Part shown: positions 21,770-29,983 of the stretch, in pieces
Position numbering within the stretch: position 1 is the stretch's first letter
How the letters are laid out: the number at the start of each line of letters is the position of its first letter
Source of the DNA: CALDCK01 sp050618055
GTDB lineage: Bacteria > Myxococcota_A > UBA9160 > SMWR01
Length of the DNA stretch: 54,868 nt
Reading direction: 5' to 3'
NCBI GenBank assembly: GCA_050618055.1
Contig: JBNLVK010000088.1
Coordinates: 1 to 54,868, forward strand
Translations under genes and position numbers: made by a program
The notes under the pieces: model-generated
What the model saw: only the letters and a program-made list of their open reading frames with translations
What the model was told of the DNA's origin: nothing
Database searches by the model: none

Positions 21770-22519
21770 TTATTTGGATATTACTAATCGATTAGAACGA
21801 TCATGGATCCAGCGCCGGTAGGCGGCGGGCGGCAGGAAGGCCAGCCACAGGGCCACGGCGGCGATGCTGGCCGGGCTGACGACGACGGCCCCGACGGCGG
21901 TCCCGATCACGTCGACGCCCCGTACCTGGTAGACGACGGTGCCGGCGTTGGCGACGAAGCCGGCCAGCATGGAGATGCCGAACAGGCGGAAGCGGTCGGT
22001 CACCAGCGCATCGGTGAGTCCCAGGGCCAGGCGTCGCCGCATGCGCACCCAGTAGCGCAGCGACTCGACACCGCCCCAGCAGATGGGCACCAGCGTGATC
22101 CAGCGGGCGGCGGCCCAGGGACCCTGCTGGTCCTGCACCCAGGTCCACCAGCCGGGCGCGACGCTCTGCCAGGCGAGCAGTCCGCCGGCGACGGCGGCGT
22201 AGGCCCACACCACGAACGACGCGGCGCGGCTCTCGCGGCGGAACACGCCGCGCACGAAGCACACGATCCACCATCCGCCGACGGCGAGACACAGCGCTCC
22301 GACGAAGGCGACGGTGCTGCGGGTGGAATCGGGCAGGGCCTGCGCCCTGCGCGCCACCACCATCAGCGGATAGCCGAAGACGGCGAGCAGCAGCAGGCCG
22401 GCGCCGATGTGGAGCTCGGCGACCCGCCGCGTGCGCCGGGCCAGCAGCACGAGGCGCGATCCGACGACCAGGCTGGCCAGCACGAAGGATCCGCCGAGGA
22501 GGCCGCCCAGGATCTGCAT
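21770..22519 (-). CDS. Multi-pass membrane protein, unknown
   Basis: A 249-aa protein with about seven hydrophobic segments (around residues 2-25, 35-54, 70-88, 98-116, 137-153, 178-193, 203-228) joined by Arg-rich loops (RRTRR, RRESR, RMRRRLALG). No catalytic motif or known family recognised. The ATG at 22519 lies five bases after the stop of the small lipoprotein gene, so the two are very likely co-translated. The last codons contain an AT-rich palindrome (21784-21795) unlike the surrounding base composition. Confidence 0.65.
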   Translation of the reverse strand: MQILGGLLGGSFVLASLVVGSRLVLLARRTRRVAELHIGAGLLLLAVFGYPLMVVARRAQALPDSTRSTVAFVGALCLAVGGWWIVCFVRGVFRRESRAASFVVWAYAAVAGGLLAWQSVAPGWWTWVQDQQGPWAAARWITLVPICWGGVESLRYWVRMRRRLALGLTDALVTDRFRLFGISMLAGFVANAGTVVYQVRGVDVIGTAVGAVVVSPASIAAVALWLAFLPPAAYRRWIHDRSNRLVISK

Positions 22520-22524
22520 GTCGG

Positions 22525-22863
22525 CTACCCCGGCTGGCCGCCCCGGGCCAGGCAGTCCGAGCGCTTCGTGTAGACGCTCTTGCCCGCGTGCTGGCACGGC
22601 ACCAGCGGATCTTCCTGCGCCGCCTTCTCGTCGGGCGAGAGCGAGAGGGTGTTGGCGTCCTTCCACCACTCGGAGCGCACCTGGTCGTAGGTGGGCGGCT
22701 TCTCGCCGTCACCGGCGGCCGCCTGCTGGCCCTGCTTCTGCTGGTTCCGCTCGGGGCTGTGGGCGTCCATGATCTCCATGCCCGCGTCGATCTCGTCGAG
22801 CACGAAGCAGCCCGATCCGAAGACGAGCGGAAGCAGGAGCGCGAGGGTGAGGACGCGACGCAT
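22525..22863 (-). CDS. Small lipoprotein, unknown
   Basis: A 112-aa protein with a lipoprotein signal peptide: MRR n-region, hydrophobic LTLALLLPLVFGSG, lipidation cysteine C19. The mature part is short, polar and Gln/Lys/Glu-rich, with two more cysteines (C90, C104) that might form a disulfide. No family recognised. An AGAGGGGG ribosome site abuts the ATG. It sits directly upstream of the multi-pass membrane protein gene, suggesting they act together in the envelope. Confidence 0.7.
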   Translation of the reverse strand: MRRVLTLALLLPLVFGSGCFVLDEIDAGMEIMDAHSPERNQQKQGQQAAAGDGEKPPTYDQVRSEWWKDANTLSLSPDEKAAQEDPLVPCQHAGKSVYTKRSDCLARGGQPG

Positions 22864-22919
22864 CCCCCTCTGGATCGGCCGTCCCGCAGCCCGGGTTGAC
22901 ACCCCCGGGGAGGCGCCGC

Positions 22920-23369
22920 CTAGCCCGGCTCCTGGCGCGGATCCAGCCGCACCGGCTTGACGTCGGCGAACAGCAGCAGCGCGCGGATCACGAAGTGGCG
23001 CAGCGCCCCGCCGCGCTGGATGAACAGCTCCTCGATGAGCGCCTCGCTCTCCGGCGTGTCGATCGGCACCGCGGTGTAGGGCTTCGTCTCGCCGAGGCGC
23101 ACCACCTCGACCTGCGGGTTGGCCACGGCCCGGTGGTACCAGCCGCGGAAGTGGTGCCCCGACTGGACCCAGGCGTTGCCCTCGGCGTCCTCCACCACCG
23201 CCAGCCGCGTCTCGTGGCGCTGGCCCTCGGCGTCGGTGGTGATCAGCACCAGCGAGCGCCCGTCCGGCTCGAACTCGGGCTGCACCACCCCGACGAACAG
23301 GTCGAACAGCAGCGCGACCGCCAGGAAGGCGACGAGTCCCGCAGCGAGCCAGAGCCCCAGGCGCTTCAT
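22920..23369 (-). CDS. Membrane-anchored split-barrel (deazaflavin-type nitroreductase-like) protein
   Basis: A 149-aa protein with an N-terminal membrane anchor (residues 5-28). The domain after it resembles the F420-dependent nitroreductase/DUF385 split-barrel group: SLVLITTDAEGQRHETRLAVVED then WVQSGHHFRGWYHRAVANP-QVEV. The WYHxxxANPxVEV pattern is the recognisable part. Known relatives bind F420 or FMN; whether this one binds a cofactor is not clear. The gene starts 12 bases after the amidohydrolase stop, so the two probably share a transcript. Confidence 0.62.
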   Translation of the reverse strand: MKRLGLWLAAGLVAFLAVALLFDLFVGVVQPEFEPDGRSLVLITTDAEGQRHETRLAVVEDAEGNAWVQSGHHFRGWYHRAVANPQVEVVRLGETKPYTAVPIDTPESEALIEELFIQRGGALRHFVIRALLLFADVKPVRLDPRQEPG

Positions 23370-23381
23370 CGCCCGATCCTA

Positions 23382-24515
23382 CTACGGCGTCGGCAGGCTC
23401 TGGGGCAGGTCGTAGAGGCGGACCATGTTGCCGGCGCAGATCCAGTAGCGCTCCTCCGGCGCCACGTCGCCCATCGTCTCCTGGATCACCTTCCGGCTGT
23501 ACGGCCAGTCGCAGCCGTGGTGCGGGTAGTCCGTCGACCAGGCGATGTTCTTGATGCCGATGGCGTGGCGGTTCGCGATGCCGGTGCGGTCCTGGATGAA
23601 GGTGCAGGTGAAGTTCTCGCGGAAGTAGTGGCTGGGGATGTGCTTGATGGCGATGCCGGTGTGGGCGCGGTTGCGCCAGTAGAAGTTGTCCACCTGCTCG
23701 AGCGCCTCCGGGATCCAGCCGATCTCGGTCTCGACGCCCACGATCTGGAGCTTCGGCACCCGGTCGAAGAGCCCCGACGTGATCAGCTCGAACATGATCG
23801 GCGGGAAGGCCATCATGCCCGAGAGCGCCATGGTGGCGATGGCCGCCGGGCCCTCGAGGGTCGGCTTCGGGTTGCGCTTTCGCTGGATGTTGATGTGGAT
23901 CGACACCGGCATGCCCAGGTCGGCGGCGGCGGCGAAGAACTCGTCGTCCTCGGCGGTGAGGTCGTCGCCGCCGGCGGGCCAGGCGGTGATGATGCAGCCG
24001 CGCGCGCCCATCTCGCGGCAGCGCTGGAGCTCCTGGATGCCCTCTTCGACGCCCAGGTTCGGCATCTGGGCCAGGAAGAACAGCCGCTCCGGATCGGCCG
24101 CGCAGAACTCCTGGGCCATGTAGTCGTTGTAGGCGCGCACGCCGGCCCGGTGGTAGTCCCGGTCCTGGTTGCCCATGAAGGAGTACATGGTGCGCTGGCT
24201 GGGATAGATGAACTCGGCGTCGACGCCGTCCGTGTCCATGTCCTCGAGCCGCGACTTCCCGTCCCAGCAGCCCTTGCGGACCGTGTCGTAGGTGTACCCC
24301 TTCCACTTGATGTCCTCGAAGCGCATGCCCGGCGTCGCGACCAGGCCGATGTACATGAGCGGACCGCCCGGCACGAACTCCCAGGCGTCGCCGCCCTCGT
24401 CGTCCTTCACCAGCTTCGGGGCGCGATCGTGGTACTCCTTGGGCAGCCAGCGGTCCCAGATGTGGGGCGGCTCCACGACGTGACAGTCGGCGTCGATCAG
24501 GCGGTACTCGCGCAT
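23382..24515 (-). CDS. Amidohydrolase family 2 (TIM-barrel metal hydrolase/decarboxylase)
   Basis: A 377-aa protein of the amidohydrolase_2 family (ACMSD/gamma-resorcylate decarboxylase-like). The metal-binding start is atypical but visible: DADCHVVEPP (residues 8-17). Later features are the His in SIHINIQRKR, the segment WRNRAHTGIAIKHIPSHYF, and the C-terminal catalytic Asp in WSTDYPHHGCDWPYS. Such proteins cluster with acyl-CoA enzymes in terpenoid and aromatic degraders and cleave C-C bonds or hydrolyse rings; the substrate is unknown. It is divergent from the tandem CoA-transferase with a shared operator-like palindrome between them. Confidence 0.85.
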   Translation of the reverse strand: MREYRLIDADCHVVEPPHIWDRWLPKEYHDRAPKLVKDDEGGDAWEFVPGGPLMYIGLVATPGMRFEDIKWKGYTYDTVRKGCWDGKSRLEDMDTDGVDAEFIYPSQRTMYSFMGNQDRDYHRAGVRAYNDYMAQEFCAADPERLFFLAQMPNLGVEEGIQELQRCREMGARGCIITAWPAGGDDLTAEDDEFFAAAADLGMPVSIHINIQRKRNPKPTLEGPAAIATMALSGMMAFPPIMFELITSGLFDRVPKLQIVGVETEIGWIPEALEQVDNFYWRNRAHTGIAIKHIPSHYFRENFTCTFIQDRTGIANRHAIGIKNIAWSTDYPHHGCDWPYSRKVIQETMGDVAPEERYWICAGNMVRLYDLPQSLPTP

Positions 24516-24557
24516 GGCGTCCTCGCTGGGGGTGGAGGGGTGGAGGATTCTGGGGTT

Positions 24558-24576
24558 ATCTGACGACCCGTCAGAT
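24558..24576. promoter_or_regulatory. Perfect 19-bp operator-like palindrome
   Basis: ATCTGACGACCCGTCAGAT: two perfect 8-bp arms around a 3-base spacer, in the 78-base gap between the divergent amidohydrolase and CoA-transferase genes. Size and symmetry fit a TetR-family site controlling both directions. The sequence just downstream (TATCAT at 24579-24584) could be a -10 element. No local regulator gene is adjacent. Confidence 0.6.
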
Positions 24577-24593
24577 TCTATCATGGGGACCCG

Positions 24594-26978
24594 ATGATGA
24601 AACCCGGTCTGCTCGACGGCCTGCGCGTCCTGGACCTTTGCGACGAGTCCGGGGCCCTGGCAGGTCGCATCCTGGCAGACCTGGGCGCCGACGTGGTGGT
24701 GGCCGAGCCGCCGGGCGGGCACGCCGGCCTGCGACGTGCGCCCTGGCTGCCGGGGGGAGAGGGCGACCCGGAGCGCAGCCTCCACTGGCTGGCCCTGGGC
24801 GCCGGCAAGCGCGGCATCACCCTGGACCTGGACGACCCGGCCGGCCGCGCGCGCGCCCTGCGCCTGCTGGCCCACGCGGACGTGGTGCTCGAGACCGAGG
24901 CCCCGGGTCGGCTGGCCGGGCTGGGCCTCGACTGGCCGGACCTGCGCGAGCGCTTTCCGCGCCTGGTGCACTGCTCGATCACGCCCTTCGGCCGCAGCGG
25001 ACCGCGGGCCGACTGGAAGGCCGGCGACCTGGTGGTGGTGGCCCTGGGCGGCAACCTGGCCATGACCGGCGAGCCCGACCACCCGCCGGTGCGCTGCACG
25101 ATGCCCACCGCCTACTACCACGGCGGACCCGAGGCGGTGGTGGGTGTGCTGGCCGCGCTCTACGCGCGCGAGCACAGCGGGCGCGGCCAGCACGTCGACG
25201 TCTCGCTCCACGAGACCCAGCTGCAGACGCTCATCACCGGCGCCAGCCAGCACGCCTGGAAGCCGTCGAACGCGAAGCGGGTGGGCGCGAAGATGGGCCG
25301 CACCAACGAGATCTGGGACGTGCAGGACGGCCAGGTGAGCTTCGGGCTGCGCAGCGGCGCGCCGCGCATTCCCAACCTTCGCGCCACGGTCGCGCTGATG
25401 CACGAGCACGGCATGGCGCCCGACTGGCTGCGCGAATACGACTGGGAGGGCTACAGCCACATCGACGCGCCGGACGCGGAGATCCGCCGCCTCGAAGAGG
25501 CCTTCGGCGCCTTCTTCGCCACGAAGACGATGGGCTGGCTGTACCGGGAGGCCCTGGCGCGGCGCATCCTGCTGGCGCCGTGCAACGACGCGCGGGAGAT
25601 CGCCGGCCACGAGCAGCTGCGCGACCGCGGCCTCTTCCGCACGCTCGACTATCCGCACCTGGGCGTGTCGCTCGAGCACCCGGCCTTCTTCGCGAAGGTG
25701 GAGGAGGCGCCGGTGGGCATCCGGCGGCGCGCGCCCCGCGTCGGCGAGCACGACGCCGAGGTCGACGCGGAGTGGGCGGCGCTCGAGGCGCGCGCGCCGG
25801 AGCCCGCATCGCCGCGCACACCCGGCGCCGGCGTCTTCGAGGGCCTGAACGTGCTGGAGATCGGATCCGGCGCGGCGGGTCCGCTGGCCACCAGGTACCT
25901 GGCCGAGCACGGCGCGCGCGTGGTGAAGATCGAGTCGGGCAGGCGCCCCGACTTCCTGCGCACGCTCTTCCTGACGAAGGACTCGAAGTTCGGCGTCGAC
26001 GGCTCGCCCATGTTCGTGCTGCTCAACCCGGGCAAGGAGAGCGTGACGCTCGACCTGAAGGAGCCCCGCGCCCGCGAGCTGGCGCTCGAGCTGGTGAAGT
26101 GGGCCGACGTGCTGTGCGAGAACTACGCGCCGGGCGTGATGGAGAAGCTGGGCCTCGACGCGAAGACGGCGCGCGCGATCAACCCCAGGCTCGTCTACGC
26201 CAGCGGCTGCCTGTTCGGGCAGACCGGTCCGCAGCGCCACTACCCGGGCTACGGCGGCCAGGGGTCGGCCATCTCGGGCTTCAACCACCTGACCGGTCGC
26301 GCGGGCGGTCCGGCCCACGGCCCGTACGCCACCATCACCGACTCTCTGGCGCCGCGCTACGTGGCGCTCGCCATGGAGGCGGCCCTGCTGCGCCGCCGGC
26401 GTACCGGCCAGGGCTGCACCATCGACGTCAGCCAGATCGAGGCCGCCGTCTACAGCCAGAGCGAGGTGCTGGTGCGCTACAGCGCCAGCGGCGAGGTCGT
26501 GAAGCGCGACGCCAACCGCGATCCGAACGCCCTGCTCCACGGTGTCTACCCCTGCGCCGGCGAGGACCGCTGGGTGGCGATCGCGGCGTGGACGGAGGAG
26601 GAGCTGGCGCGGTTGTCCGAGGCGGTGGGCGCGCCGGCCGACGACACCAGCGTGGCGGCCTGGACGCGCGAACGCGACGCCGCCGAGACCGCGGAAGACC
26701 TCCAGGCCCGCGGCGTCCAGGCCGGCGCCGTCGCCCGCTTCGACGACCTGCTCGCCGACCCCCAGCTCGCCCACCGCGACCACTGGGTGCCGCTGGAGCA
26801 CGCGAACCTGGGAACCCTCCCCTTCGAGCGCTCCGGCTTCCGCCTCTCCGAAGGCTCCGGCGGCTTCACCCGCCCGGGTCCGTTGCTGGGAGAGGACAAC
26901 GAGCGGGTGCTGGTCGACGTGCTCGGGCTGACGTCGGAGCAGGCCCGAACGCTGGTGGACGAGGACGTCGTCGCCTAG
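24594..26978 (+). CDS. Tandem class III CoA-transferase (CaiB/BaiF x2), N-terminal half lacking catalytic Asp
   Basis: A 794-aa fusion of two CaiB/BaiF (formyl-CoA transferase-type) domains, about 1-405 and 412-794. Family III enzymes form an acyl-Asp intermediate 22 residues before the GRGQ-type loop. In the C-terminal half this residue is D583 (ATITDSLAP). In the N-terminal half the aligned residue is Y174 (MPTAYYHGG). Family III CoA-transferases are interlocked dimers, so the fusion probably folds as a pseudo-dimer with one working site. Two ATGs in tandem open the gene, after a GGGGA site. The substrate is unknown. The stop overlaps the convergent CoA-transferase gene by four bases. Confidence 0.88.
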   Translation: MMKPGLLDGLRVLDLCDESGALAGRILADLGADVVVAEPPGGHAGLRRAPWLPGGEGDPERSLHWLALGAGKRGITLDLDDPAGRARALRLLAHADVVLETEAPGRLAGLGLDWPDLRERFPRLVHCSITPFGRSGPRADWKAGDLVVVALGGNLAMTGEPDHPPVRCTMPTAYYHGGPEAVVGVLAALYAREHSGRGQHVDVSLHETQLQTLITGASQHAWKPSNAKRVGAKMGRTNEIWDVQDGQVSFGLRSGAPRIPNLRATVALMHEHGMAPDWLREYDWEGYSHIDAPDAEIRRLEEAFGAFFATKTMGWLYREALARRILLAPCNDAREIAGHEQLRDRGLFRTLDYPHLGVSLEHPAFFAKVEEAPVGIRRRAPRVGEHDAEVDAEWAALEARAPEPASPRTPGAGVFEGLNVLEIGSGAAGPLATRYLAEHGARVVKIESGRRPDFLRTLFLTKDSKFGVDGSPMFVLLNPGKESVTLDLKEPRARELALELVKWADVLCENYAPGVMEKLGLDAKTARAINPRLVYASGCLFGQTGPQRHYPGYGGQGSAISGFNHLTGRAGGPAHGPYATITDSLAPRYVALAMEAALLRRRRTGQGCTIDVSQIEAAVYSQSEVLVRYSASGEVVKRDANRDPNALLHGVYPCAGEDRWVAIAAWTEEELARLSEAVGAPADDTSVAAWTRERDAAETAEDLQARGVQAGAVARFDDLLADPQLAHRDHWVPLEHANLGTLPFERSGFRLSEGSGGFTRPGPLLGEDNERVLVDVLGLTSEQARTLVDEDVVA

Positions 26979-28195
26979 CCGAGCACCCCGTCGCCGCGAA
27001 GCCGTGCGAGGGTCTCCTCGTCGACCGCCAGCAGGTCGCGCAGCACCGCGTCGGTGCTGGCGCCTAGCGGCTCGGCGGGGGGCGTCTCGCCTTCGCTGCG
27101 CGACAGGCGGGCCGGGAAGACCGGGCCCCAGGCTTCGGTGGGCTCGTCGCGGTCCGGGTGGCGCAGGCGTTCGAGAGCGCCGCGGTGGAGGACCTGCGGA
27201 TCGCCCGGCGCGTCGTAGGGCGAGCGCACCGGGCCGGCGGGAATGCCGTGGGCGAGCAGACGTTCCACCACGACGTCGGTGCCCAGGCCACGACACCATT
27301 CGGCGACGGCGGCATTCACCGCGTCGCGGTTCGCCAGGCGCGCGGCGAAGTCGGGCCACCGGCTGGCCAGCTCGGGGCGGCCCATCGTCTCGCACAGCGC
27401 CTTCCACTGGGCGTCCTGGGTGAGCACCAGCGCCGCCCAGCCGTCGGCGGTGGCGAACACGTCGAGGGGTGCGCCGCGCGGATCGCCGTTGCCCACGCGT
27501 TCCGGCAGCCCCTGGGCCGCAAAGTCGTCGATCGGCTCGTCCCACAGCAGCGCCAGCAGACTGTCGAGCATGGCGACGTCGCCCAGCTGGCCCTGGCCGT
27601 CGACGTCGCGCTGGCGCAGCGCCGCCAGGATGCCCAGCGCCGCGAACAGCGCCGGCACCTGGTCGCCGACGGTCGCGCCCACCTTGGTGGGCGGTCCGTC
27701 CGGGAAGCCGGTCTTCGCCATCAGGCCGCTCATCGCCTGCACCACCAGGTCCATGCTCGGGCGATCGCGGTACGGGCCGTCGTGGCCGTAGCCGGTGATC
27801 GTGCAGTAGACCAGCCGCGGCATCTCGGGCGCCAGCGACGCGTAGTCGAGGCCCAGCCGCTCCATGGCGCCGGGCACCGCGTTCTGCACCAGCACGTCGC
27901 ACTGCGCGGCCAGCCGCTTGAAGAGCGCGCGCCCCTCTTCGTGCTTCAGGTTCAGCACCACGCTCTTCTTCCCGCGACCGCGGCGCAGCGGCGATGTGGC
28001 GACGTCGCGCCGTCCCGGCGCGCCGCGGTGCTCGCCGTCGGGCGCGAACACCGGCTTCGTGCGCCAGGTGTGATCGCCGCCCGGCGGCTCCACCCGGATC
28101 ACCTCGGCGCCCAGCGCCGCCAGGAACCAGCAGCACACGGGGCCCGAGACCACGTGGCTCGCGTCGAGCACACGAATGCCGTCGAGGGGCTTCAT
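26975..28195 (-). CDS. Class III CoA-transferase (CaiB/BaiF)
   Basis: A single-domain 406-aa CaiB/BaiF family protein moving CoA between carboxylic acids. The catalytic aspartate is present as D178 in ATVGDQVPALFAALGILAAL, followed at the right spacing by GQGQ. The N-terminal Rossmann-like part begins LDGIRVLDASHVVSGP, normal for the family. There is no strong ribosome site before the ATG at 28195. It lies 38 bases downstream of the unknown 338-aa gene on the same strand and converges on the tandem CoA-transferase. Confidence 0.93.
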   Translation of the reverse strand: MKPLDGIRVLDASHVVSGPVCCWFLAALGAEVIRVEPPGGDHTWRTKPVFAPDGEHRGAPGRRDVATSPLRRGRGKKSVVLNLKHEEGRALFKRLAAQCDVLVQNAVPGAMERLGLDYASLAPEMPRLVYCTITGYGHDGPYRDRPSMDLVVQAMSGLMAKTGFPDGPPTKVGATVGDQVPALFAALGILAALRQRDVDGQGQLGDVAMLDSLLALLWDEPIDDFAAQGLPERVGNGDPRGAPLDVFATADGWAALVLTQDAQWKALCETMGRPELASRWPDFAARLANRDAVNAAVAEWCRGLGTDVVVERLLAHGIPAGPVRSPYDAPGDPQVLHRGALERLRHPDRDEPTEAWGPVFPARLSRSEGETPPAEPLGASTDAVLRDLLAVDEETLARLRGDGVLG

Positions 28196-28233
28196 GGCGG
28201 CATGGTGCCCGGTCGGCCGGCGGGCGCCAAGGG

Positions 28234-29250
28234 TCAGCCCAGCACCGGCTCCTGGGTGAAGTTCGCCAGGAAGCCGACCAGGGCGACCTTGCGCTCGCCA
28301 CCGACCGGGCGGCGGTCGCCGTCGAGCTTCACGTAGCCCACGTTCTCCTCGTCGACGTGGGTCACCTGCACCAGCATGCGGTGGGTCTGGCCCGACGGGT
28401 GGTAGGACGCCTCGAAGGCGATCTTCGGCAGCACCCGCGGCGCGCCGAAGGCCTGACCGGTGAAGCCCACGCCCCGGTAGCGCACCTCCTCGCCGTCGTC
28501 CGACTCGACGATCACGTCCATCACCCAGGTCTGGCCCTCCAGCGGCGGCGTGAGTCCGGCGACGATGTCGGTCACCTCGGGCGTGAGCACCCCGAACAGC
28601 TCGGTGTCCTCGGCGCGGACCGCCTGGTGGCCCGACACCACCACGTCCTTCACGCGGTCGGGCGCCAGGCGCTCGGCCTCGCCGGCCAGGAACAGCTCCA
28701 GGTCGATGCGGTCGTCGAACTGGGCCAGGTCGATGGGCGTGTTGGGGAAGGCCAGTACCTCGCCGGTCTCGCAGCGCAGCTGCCGCGCCACCAGCCCCGC
28801 GCCGTCGCTCTCGAGCACGGCCACGCCCAGCTTCTCCAGGTCGACCTGGGCCACCAGCACCATGCGTTCCGCGTCGTTCTCGACGCGCAGGCCGAAGGCG
28901 CGCAGCTTGTTGCCGAGCCCGCGCATGCCGGTGAACTGCTTGTCCATGCAGTGACGGATGGCGGTGGACATGGCTTCGACCGAGCCGAGCCGGGTCGCCG
29001 CCGGCAGGCCCTCGAGGTCGGACAGGTTGGCGGGGTCGTCGATGTGGATGGACCCGTCGCCCTTCACGGTGAAGCGGATCGACTCGATGGAGCCGCCGCC
29101 GCCCGGGTTGCGCAGCACCTGGTCGTCGCGGAACACCATCTGGCCCTTCAACGCGTCGCCGCGGGCGGTGAACTGGGTCTGCACGCCGATGCCGGCGAGG
29201 TGCCGCCTCGCCTCGAAGAGCATTCGCTGCTCGCGCGATTCTGCCGCCAT
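28234..29250 (-). CDS. Conserved hypothetical protein, 338 aa
   Basis: I do not recognise this protein. It is soluble, acidic and has no signal peptide or membrane segment. The N-terminal part has a Gly-rich turn (RNPGGGGSIESI, residues 47-58). The middle has QFTGMRGLGNKLRAFGLRVE, and the C-terminal half is beta-rich (WVMDVIVESDDGEEVRYRGVGF, HRMLVQVTHVDEENVGYVKL). The tail describes a domain with several paired acidic residues. Codon use matches its neighbours. A GAGGA site lies ten bases before the ATG. Its position just upstream of the single CoA-transferase suggests a shared transcript. Confidence 0.65.
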   Translation of the reverse strand: MAAESREQRMLFEARRHLAGIGVQTQFTARGDALKGQMVFRDDQVLRNPGGGGSIESIRFTVKGDGSIHIDDPANLSDLEGLPAATRLGSVEAMSTAIRHCMDKQFTGMRGLGNKLRAFGLRVENDAERMVLVAQVDLEKLGVAVLESDGAGLVARQLRCETGEVLAFPNTPIDLAQFDDRIDLELFLAGEAERLAPDRVKDVVVSGHQAVRAEDTELFGVLTPEVTDIVAGLTPPLEGQTWVMDVIVESDDGEEVRYRGVGFTGQAFGAPRVLPKIAFEASYHPSGQTHRMLVQVTHVDEENVGYVKLDGDRRPVGGERKVALVGFLANFTQEPVLG

Positions 29251-29357
29251 GACTGGAATCCTCGCTGGATGGATCGGCCGAACGGCCCGCGGGGCTGAGC
29301 CGGTTCCGTCCGGGTAGGTGCACCCCCTGGCGGAGCGGGTGACGAGCCGACGCACCG

Positions 29358-29951
29358 CTAGGGCGTTCGCAGCGACTCCACGAGCACCCGCACCCGGGCC
29401 ACCAGATCCTCGAGCGTGGGCGCGTCGGGCGGCGCATCGCCCAGGTCGCGCGTCATCGGCACGTGGACGAAGCCGGTGGGGACCGGGGCGCCGCCCGCGG
29501 CCTGCGCGTGGAGCGCGCGGTACAGGAGGCAGTTGCAGACGTAGGTGCCGGCGTGGGAGGAGAACGCGAAGGGGACGTCCGCGCGGCGCAGCGCCGCCGC
29601 CATGGCGTCCAGCGGCAGCGTGGTGGGCAGGGCGTGGTCCGCGCCCTCCACCACCGGTCGTCCCAGACGCACGCCGGCCGCGTCGGGCCGGCCGTCCTCG
29701 ATCCAGTTCAGCGCGAAGCGCTCGAGACAGAGGGTGGGACGCGTCTCGGCGACACCGAGCAGCAGCAGGGCGTCGGGCGCGTGCTCCCGCACCGCACGAT
29801 CGAGGAGTGCGAACGACCGCTCGAACTCGGTGGGCAGGGTGAGCGCCACGAGGCCCTCCTCGCCGGCGTCCGCCAGCGCCCGGGCCACCTGTCCCGACGG
29901 GTTCCGGTCCACGCCCGGGAACGGTCCGAAGCCGGTGACGAGCAGCGTCAT
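29358..29951 (-). CDS. pcp: Pyroglutamyl-peptidase I-like cysteine peptidase (C15)
   Basis: A 197-aa member of peptidase family C15, which removes N-terminal pyroglutamate. The start LLVTGFGPFPGVDRNPS is canonical. The triad is intact: E77 in LERFALN, C139 in SHAGTYVCN, and H163 in TGFVHVP. It is slightly shorter than typical Pcp (about 210 aa). A GGGAGG site lies ten bases before the ATG. The gene diverges from the acyl-CoA carboxylase gene with only 32 bases between the starts. Confidence 0.88.
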   Translation of the reverse strand: MTLLVTGFGPFPGVDRNPSGQVARALADAGEEGLVALTLPTEFERSFALLDRAVREHAPDALLLLGVAETRPTLCLERFALNWIEDGRPDAAGVRLGRPVVEGADHALPTTLPLDAMAAALRRADVPFAFSSHAGTYVCNCLLYRALHAQAAGGAPVPTGFVHVPMTRDLGDAPPDAPTLEDLVARVRVLVESLRTP

Positions 29952-29983
29952 GGGAAGGGCCTCCCGCGCTAGGATGCCACGCC

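Noticed and set aside
21784..21795. Perfect 12-bp palindrome CTAATCGATTAG
   Set aside because: It falls inside the last codons of the multi-pass membrane protein gene; it could be part of a promoter for the peroxiredoxin gene, but there is no further support.
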